Of a stretch of 64,000 bases of DNA, positions 56,562 through 64,000 are shown piece by piece (positions within the stretch are counted from its first letter, which is position 1; the number at the start of each line of letters is the position of its first letter). Where the stretch lies: positions 411,511 through 475,510 of the forward strand of contig BDSI01000093.1 of assembly GCA_003117195.1 (NCBI GenBank), read 5' to 3'. A program made the position numbers and the translations under genes. Source of the DNA: Eudorina sp. 2006-703-Eu-15 (lineage: Eukaryota > Chlorophyta > Chlorophyceae > Chlamydomonadales > Volvocaceae). The notes under the pieces are model-generated. The model ran no database searches. It was not told where the DNA came from and saw only the letters and a list, made by a program, of their open reading frames with translations.

Positions 56562-59500
56562 TTTGGCGCCGCTGGAGGCGCGGCTTTCGTGATGCTAGGG
56601 GCTAGGCGGCGCCCCTCGTCGTTGCGCGCGCAGCCGGGCGCGCGCTGCGTCGGTGAACCCGGCTGCGGGGCGAGAGCAGTCTGGAGTCGCGCGCATCTGG
56701 ACTGTGGAGGTACTTGGTTGCAGTAGGCCTTGGGCTCTTCAGTCGCGTATCTTCCGCGACACTGCGCGTGTCTCTTTTGAGATGGGGTCGCGGTGCGCGG
56801 CTCTGGACCCGGGTGGTGTAGGCCCAGATCTCAGTCTCGATGCAGCGGCGAGCAGCAGCAGCAGAACCAACAGCAGCAGCAGCGGCGAGCAGCAGCAGCA
56901 CCGCGGTCGGTCCCTATCAAGCTGCTGCTCCGTGCTCCGGCACGCTTAAGATGGAGCTCCCCGGCACCACCAGCAGCAGAGCCTCAGGTAGTAGTGGACA
57001 GCGGCGGCAGCACAGCAGTGGCTCGTGTTTCTTAATACATCTGCAGCGGCGGCAGCAGCAGCAGTGGATACCGGACGGGGTAGCCCCGTGCGGGTGGTGG
57101 ACCAGCGGGCCTCCGGGGGAGGGGGAGGGGGAGGTCGCCGCGACCGCCATACCCCCACCGTCTGGATAGGCACGCGTAAGACGGTCGCCGTTAGTAGCCC
57201 GTAGTCGGCCACACGATCTAGGGTCGGCGTCCGGTCCGTCGGCACACGAGGATGGACTCGGTACCCCCCTGAGACCCACCTAGGGCCCCGGAGGAGGCGT
57301 CTCGCGCCTTGGTCCCTGAATGCCTGGCCGCACTGGGGCAAAGGAAGGGCAGGCTCGCCCTCCCTCGTGATGCAAGGGGGCAGGCGTTGCAATGGGGGCC
57401 TCTCCGACACGTCTGGCTGGTTGGAGCGGCCCGGCGTCTGCTCGGCGCCAACTGGGCGGTACATGCACCCTAAGGCCGCAGGAACAGCAGCATTACCCTG
57501 GCCTAAGGTCGCAGTAGCAGCAGCAGTGTCCTGGCCGCCGGCAGTGCCCTGACCTTGTCCTGGCAGCCGCACGCGTTGGGCTGGGCAGGCATTCGGCTGT
57601 ATGGCAGCGGCCCATCGCTTACTTTCAGCGGCGGCATCCAAGAGTGGAGGGCCTCGCGCACGCCGTCTCACCCACACAGAAGATGCTGCCGGATGGCCCC
57701 CGTGCAGCTGCTCCAGGGATGGGAGTGAGTGGGGATGGCGACTCCGTTTCGGCCGGCCATGCCTTCGCCCTGGTAATGAACACATGGCTGGCCGCATGGA
57801 CGACTGGACGCTGACACTCCCCTGCGTGCATGTATGTGTCATGTCTGTCTGTCTGTCTGTACCTGTCCATAAATTTGCTAATATTATCTCTTGGTGAGAT
57901 AACATCGGACTCGAGGAGCGGAGAGCAGGTCAGGAGTGTGTGTATGTGTTTCCGAGAGAGACTGAGAGAGAAGGCAGGCATTCGAGAGAGCGGTGTTTTA
58001 TAACCAGGCAGTGCGCATGATGTGATTAATGTGTGGTGTCTGTGTGAGGTGATGACTATGTGGTGTCACATAAACGACTATGCCAGACTAGACCGTTTGC
58101 ACGTTGGGGCTTGTACGGCAAATGGGCGTACGACGATGATCTGCTGGACCCATGGTCCGCACCGCGCACGTTCGCGTCGGAACGGTCACGAAGGCGAGGA
58201 TCCCCGACCCCTCGTCACCGCGCAGTCAAAGTAAAGGACAACAAAGTAAAGGACAACGTGCAATGACCCATGGGACGGATCGGGGTTTGGGTTTGTGCCC
58301 GTGAGGTTTTCAATCTTGCGTCGCATGCGACCTTGAGAGGAGGGTCATGGCGGGCGGGGTGGGCGTCTACGAGACTGCCGCCAAGCGACCCGTGCTCGCG
58401 CGCGCGTGTGTCCATGGCAGCGGGGAGGTGCGATGGCCACATCAAAGGGGTTTGCGGCCAAGCGCCCTGTTTGAGGCCCAAGCGCCCGTCCTTGAGATTG
58501 ACGACACAAGAGAGCGCAGGCGGGGGAGAAGTACGGCATGCCTGAATGTACGGCAGGGACCCATCGGCCTCGTCGAAGGCGGCGTGTTGGTGGGGGCGTC
58601 TGTACGGCGGCGCGTGGCAGGGAGGTGCGCAGGCTTGGCGGTGCTGGTGGTGGTGGTGGGTGGGGCTGTTGGCAGCCATCGACGCGGCGGCGGTGTAGGA
58701 TGGGAAGGTGGGTGGGGCGCGTTGTCCGCCTTTGGCGATTTTCACGGTGCCTGCCGAACCGACCGATCGGATCAGATCGGATCTCAGCCTCCGCTCATCC
58801 ATCTGTTGTGAGCCCATATGCAATGGTCGCCGACCCAAATTTTCGCCGGCCGAGCACGTCAAAAGGTGTTGAGCCTTTCCCCAGAAGCTTCAGGGTTGAG
58901 CTGGATGCCGGCTGCGGGGCTCTGGACGAGCCGTACTGCCCCCGAGCCGCCGGCCGGACGATATCTGCGCGCGGCCCGCCAGATATTGTGCAGATATTTT
59001 GTCTTTCTCCGTTGGGTACTTGGGTTGGGGCAGTTGAAGCTTGTCCAGGTAGGATGTGGCGAGAGGAGTGAAGACGTCAAGGGGCAGTTGCTGCACGCGG
59101 ATGTGGCGCGGCTGCGCAGTGGCGACACGGAAGAACAGCAATCGGGCGCTTGCACACCCACACACACACCCTCTCCATCCCACTCCCGCCGGCTGGCCGC
59201 GCAAGGGCACCCGAGGGCGCGGCGCGACTCGGTCGGTTTCGGGTCTCGTTGGGTCGTCAGTGTCGGTGACAAGGGGAAAGGACGCAACGACGGGGTGCAG
59301 AGCTGCTCCGTGCGCCATGGGAGGCTCGCGGGAGTGGCAGGCGCCCTGGTGTCCGTGACGTCCTGGTGTCCGTGGTGCCCGAGTCCGAGTCCGAGCCACC
59401 TGGAGGGTGCTGAAGAGACCCATTTGTGGGCTGGCCGGTGTTTGGGTGGCCGACAGAGGGCCGTTTGAGGGACAGATCGCGGGCGGTACATCGGCGGTGC

Positions 59501-62046
59501 CTGCAGCCGCAGCCCCCTGTGGGTTGTGCAGATGAGCCCGAGGCCGCCCGACCAACAATAAAGCAAGGCCCCCTCCCGCGACGGGTTGTCGCCCGAGCCC
59601 CTGACGAGGGCCCGGCTGATTGTGGCTCTTCCCCTTGTTGATTGCGCCAAGAGACTCACTGCATATGACTGTTGGGGGAAGAGGGAAGGGCCGGGACTGC
59701 TGGGAAAAGAGGGAAGGGAAGAGGATGCCGGACGTTTCGAGGCGGAAGGAGGGCGGGAAAGCTTATGGGGAAGGGCCACCTCCGGTGGCGTCGGTTTGCT
59801 GCGGGCTGCCGGAGGAGTGGATCGGAGGCAAGCAGGGGGACTAGGGTTCACGTTTGGGTCGATGGACCCTAGTTGAACGCCGATAGGGTACTGTGCGGCG
59901 TTGCCACGTGTCGCCGCCGCCACCTTGGCGGCAGGGGGTTCGGCGGTTGGCCCACGGGAAGACTCGGCGGTGGCAATCCAGGGCGTTCCGCGTCGCGAGC
60001 TTTTGGAGGTTGAGACCGTCACGCCCCACCTAGAGAAGAAGAAACGTCATCCCTTTCGGTTGGATTGTGTGACGCAAGATCACAGCCAGCGGCGGTGAGT
60101 AGGCGGCGGTGAATCTGTTTGCCGCCGAACGTCGCATATCCGAGTTGTAGCCCGGCGGGTGTGCCCTCTTTTAGGCCCCCTTTGAGTAGGAAGCTCCACA
60201 TTCTTGTTATGATGGAGTACAGTCACGACATCGCGCGAGTCAAAACTGACTGTATGTGTTTGTGGCCTTGCGGCAGCTGTGCATTATCCTCGTCGTCACG
60301 CCCCTGCTCCTGGGGGTTGGCCCCTGTAATGTCCATGAGGAACACGCCGACTGCCGCGCACGACTATCAGCTCATTTCGGCGGTCCAACTGGTTGGCTGC
60401 AGATACCGTGGCGGTACACCTTCACCTGCAGCAGCTACAGCCCTTCGACCCGAGGCTACCATACATCGTCGATGCCACCTCGCCGCCTCGTTCCAGGGGC
60501 AACCGATGCACACCTGCCGGGGTGGGGGCGTGCGGCTCCGGTACGATACGGTACAGTACAGCACGTCCTCGCTCCTCGGAATCCACTCAACACATAAAAG
60601 TGGTGAACTGGCGAGACCCGCAGATTGAAACTGCCTCACCCGTTCCCGCCCGGAGGATGACTCCCTTCGCGTTTGAAACTTTGAATGTAACACATGTGTG
60701 CCTCATGATATACCGATGGCCGGCAGCAAGCTATGGGGGCGGTTGTCGAAGAGGGCGGGTGTTGGCGGGCGGGAATGCGTGGTCGGGGCGCACTGGCATC
60801 CGTTGCTGGTGCTGGGCTGCAAATGAGTCCCGGCAGGGATTAGAGGGCACGGCAAGGCGGGCAGGAACGTCGAACGTGCAGGAATACGTCATCAGGGACA
60901 GGTCAGCCGGACTCGAATTGCGCCTTCTCGCGCACCGGACCCTCCGAAACCGCGCGCACCGCGCTGCTCTTCAGGCGGTCGGTACCCATGGGAACGCGCT
61001 GCGGCCGTCAGCGCCCTTAGTCCAGCTGCCAAAGATCGCAGATAACCAGACGGGATCATCGTCGCGAACTGCAAGCTTGTCAGCTGCCTGCCGGTGGCAT
61101 CCTGTCGCCTGACCAGGACTGTCCCAGGAGTCGGATATGGTTCTGGACTAGTCCGGCATGCCGACCTGCAACGCGCATTGCGTAGTGCAGCCGAAACGCT
61201 CGCTTCTGTCCGCGTTGCCATAAAAGGAAAATGCGTTAGGACCAAACACCATTGGGCTGGATGAATTGATGATATTTTTTCCATCGGGACTATTCTATGC
61301 AAACCTTGAGTGTAATCCGCGGGTCATTTGGTTTTTGCGCGTTGTTGCGTTTAGCAATCTTATTGTCGAAGGCCATAAACAGCTGATCAGGCTGGGGTGA
61401 ACCACACCATAAGTTTAATCCTAGAGTCCTTGAAAAGCTGGACTTACATGCACAATCTTGAGAAACCGCATACTAGGAAGATTCTCATGCTGATGTCAGG
61501 GACTGACGGACTGTTACTACGACGTAGTTTATCAATGTATGCTGTAAGCGCTTTCATTATTGATTTTATGTCTTTACTTTGCACCATTTTTGCTGTCCCC
61601 ATCATGTCTTTCGCACTTTCGAAAGGGCGTGAGATTGTCTTACTCATCCGCAACGCAACAGGGTCAGAGCCAACAACCCGAATCGTAAATTAAGCTTGGA
61701 GTGTATTCTGTAGAAAGGCTCGTGAACTCAATAAACGGGGATATTACTGACCTTGGAGTAAAGTCATTCTGTACAACGGAAAAACTGTACTGAACGAAAC
61801 CCTTACAGCTATACAGCCATAGCTCAAAGGCATTCCCGCCACCCCAAATGAAATTTTCAACACCATTCCTTACGAAAGGACCATCAGCCGGGCGAGGCTA
61901 CTCGTACAGCAAAAAGATCCCGACGTTCGGGACAATTGAATTCATTTTACGGAGTGCATCACCATTGCGATATTAACGTAAACGACTAAGCGAAAAATTT
62001 TCCTCCCCTTTGAGCCGTGAGTTTCCCATTTTTTAAGTTAACCAGC
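56562..62046. other. Intergenic; no gene recognised
   Basis: 3' flank of phytoene synthase, a CAG-rich patch near 56840-56905, low-complexity GC-rich sequence to about 61250, then AT-rich DNA (61260-62040) leading up to the methyltransferase. A 98-codon AT-rich open frame at 61397-61693 has hydrophobic stretches but no recognisable family, and its composition is that of the surrounding AT-rich DNA. Confidence 0.45.
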
Positions 62047-63190
62047 ATGACCAGCCATATCAACAATTACGTCATGGACGAAGGAGATTTACAATCACCA
62101 ATGAAGACTTCAGCGTATTTATGGGCGCTATCTGGAATGGAGCCCGACGATACGAAGCTGCTGGCCAGCCCGGCGGAATCCTGCAAACCGTCGCGGGGCC
62201 GTTCTCGTTGCAATGAAGAACTGCGAGGGCTGGGAAGTGCGTTGTCACCGGGCAGCTCGTGCAGCGACGCCTCCGTGGATGGCCTGCCCAACCTGCCCAC
62301 GCGACTCAGCTCCTTCGGCGAGCAGCCGCTCTTCGCTGACGACGGCCCCGAGCTGAATATTGACATTGTTCACAGGTTAATTGGCAGTCCGCGTTATCAC
62401 ACCCCTTGCGGGGTAACTCGTCCCAAGGTAAGGTAGAGCGGATTCCATTGAGCCCTTGTTCGACATGACATGGCTCAGATTTGACCAGTCTGTCCCAGTG
62501 ATTTGCAGATTTTGGCTTACATTTCTGGGACTGGCCTTGCACCTTGGGAGATTCACAGGTGGGTCGTTGGTGCTACGGGACTGATGGAGCCAGCACTTCC
62601 CCAATCGCTAGCTTGACCTTGTGATCGAGGATTTCGCACACGGAGGACTGCAAAGCTTGTTATGATGCTCGCTGGGCTTCCCAAGATAAGAGTGCGGTCA
62701 CTGACCGTACCACGCAGTAGTCGAGTCGGAAGTCTAAGGAAGGCCCCCCTTGTAAGGTCGCTTCCTAAGGAAGGGAGCAGCTTTGCTGGTCCCCCTTGTA
62801 ACGGTCGCCTCCTAAGGAAGTCTTCCCTGTGAGCTCGTCCAGAAATGTTGACTTGAACCCGCCCCAACCGCCCCATCGCCGATGCCCCCAGTCTCCACTT
62901 CATATCGAACTTTCTGGTATGCATCGATTCCCTAAACCTCTCCCTGCTCCACTAGCGGCGCCGGCATGGTGTCCGTCCCTCCCCCCGGCCCTCCTCCGCG
63001 CCCACGTCACGACCCCCCCTCCTGCCTCTCTCCCCCGCCCTCCTCACCCAGGCCCCAGAAGTTCGTCCGCGACCTGGTCCTGCGCCGCGCCTTCTCCGGC
63101 CGGGTGCTGGACGCGGGCTGCGGCATCGGCGACAATGCGCTGTACGTGGCCAAGGCGGCTCCAGGGGCGGAGGTCACCGCGGTGGATGTG
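62047..63190 (+). CDS. SAM-dependent methyltransferase, 5' part (runs off the window)
   Basis: Exons 62047-62427, 62509-62558 and 63052-63190, with donors AAG|GTAAGG, CACAG|GTGGG and GTG|GTGCGT and consistent phases. Exon 1 encodes a 127-residue Ser/Pro/Leu-rich N-terminal extension I do not recognise. Exon 2 gives ILAYISGTGLAPWEIHR. Exon 3 gives PQKFVRDLV and RVLDAGCGIGDNALYVA, then AEVTAVDV. PWE...RPQ followed by the glycine-rich SAM-binding motif I (LDAGCGIGDN) and the acidic end of strand beta2 (AVDV) is the class I Rossmann methyltransferase pattern of thiopurine-methyltransferase-like proteins. The substrate is unknown. The rest lies beyond 64000. An ATG ten codons upstream (62017) is possible. 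Exon 1 assignment is less sure than exons 2 and 3. Confidence 0.65.
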
Positions 63191-63540
63191 GTGCGTGGGG
63201 GGGGGGTGCGTTGGGGGGTGAGGGGCGGGGTGGTGGTGCAGGCGGGGGTCGGGCGCTGGGATACGGGCGGGTCGTGGGTGGGTGGTCGTCGGGGGTGTCG
63301 GGAGGCGTGGAGGCGGGGGATGGGACGGGAGACAGCGATAGCGGGAAGATGTGTGTGTGTGTGTGTGTGTGTTACATTGTTGGGGGTGCGTAACCCCATA
63401 CCTGCACATACCCATACGAGCCGGACGCCCAAGGGCAAACAAAGCGCCCAAAAGCACTGGTTTGCGATACCGCATTAACAGGAGTCGACGAGACTAGCGC
63501 CCAAAGGGCACGGTAGAATTACGGTGAAGATGTGAAAAGG

Positions 63541-63704
63541 GCGGGGATATGGGTGCGGGTGCGGGTGCGGGTTGGGGTGCGGGTGCGGGTGCGGGTGGGG
63601 GTGCGGGTGCGCGTGGGGGTGCGGGTGGGGGTGCGGGTGCGGGTGCGGGTGCGGGTGCGGGTGCGGGTGCGGGTGGGGTGCGGGTGGGGGTGCGGGTGGG
63701 GGTG

Positions 63705-63751
<47 letters not shown>

Positions 63752-64000
63752 GCGGGTGGGGGGGGGGGGGGGGGGTGCGGGTGCGGGTGCGGGTGCGGGT
63801 GGGGGGGGGGGGGTGCGGGTGCGGGTGCGGGTGCGGGTGCGGGTGCGGGTGCGGGTGGGGGTGCGGGTGCGGGTGCGGGTGCGGGTGCGGGTGCGGGTGC
63901 GGGTGGGGGTGCGGGTGGGGGTGCGGGTGCGGGTGCGGGTGCGGGTGGGGGTGCGGGTGGGGGGGGGTGCGGGTGGGGGTGCGGGTGGGGGTGCGGGTGG
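63541..64000 (+). repeat. (GGGTGC)n array with a 45-nt poly-G run
   Basis: Hexamer GGGTGC units with GGGGGTGC variants fill at least 460 bp to the window end, interrupted by 63706-63750 (45 G). It lies in the intron after the third methyltransferase exon. Long pure G runs are prone to assembly error, so the true length is uncertain. Confidence 0.9.

Noticed and set aside
61397..61693. 98-codon AT-rich open frame with hydrophobic stretches
   Set aside because: Composition equals the surrounding AT-rich DNA, with no family resemblance and no splice partner.

Overview
This is nuclear DNA from a volvocine green alga (Volvox or a close colonial or unicellular relative). The evidence is a histone H3 of 135 codons (one residue shorter than plant or animal H3) interrupted by a 99-nt GT-AG intron, divergently paired core histone genes ending in a conserved 3' palindrome, GC-rich multi-exon genes full of simple repeats, and two large pherophorin-type extracellular-matrix genes with (Pro)n and Ser-Pro-Pro-Pro spacers. 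No prokaryotic, organellar or rRNA locus is seen.

Layout. 1-4.4 kb: decayed retroelement-like sequence, a 30-bp tandem repeat and an AT-rich stretch. 4.5-5.5 kb (-): a secreted ML-domain (MD-2/NPC2-like) lipid-binding protein in three exons. 6.4-8.0 kb: an element of about 1.58 kb with inverted repeats of about 100 bp. 9.1-13.7 kb (+): a chloroplast FKBP-type immunophilin whose introns contain two copies of a SINE-like element of about 110 bp with clear target duplications. 15.4-18.7 kb: a histone cluster with H4 and H3 divergent, then a C-terminal relic of H2A beside an intact H2B. 19.9-22.7 kb (-): an unrecognised multi-pass membrane protein with poly-Gln loops. 27.0-33.3 and 39.1-45.6 kb (-): two tandem paralogous pherophorin-like genes about 12 kb apart. 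Between them lie AT-rich DNA, a possible two-exon gene fragment, a retrotransposon remnant and a (CCAT)77 microsatellite. 45.6-51.6 kb: repeats and no convincing gene. 51.6-52.7 kb (-): the 26S proteasome subunit DSS1/SEM1 with a 16-nt microexon. 53.1-56.6 kb (+): phytoene synthase, divergent from SEM1. 62.0 kb to the end (+): the 5' part of a SAM-dependent methyltransferase whose intron runs into a (GGGTGC)n/poly-G tract at the window edge.

The genes serve unrelated housekeeping roles (chromatin, proteasome, carotenoid entry step, lumenal protein folding), while the two pherophorin-like genes are the lineage-specific part. The most interesting points are the four-domain, three-spacer architecture of those paralogues, the one-base shifts in the second copy, the decayed H2A partner, the SINE-like family, and a roughly 15-fold excess of the octamer GTACGGCA. 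Exon coordinates were derived by hand from GT-AG sites, phase agreement and family conservation; no alignment or search was run.
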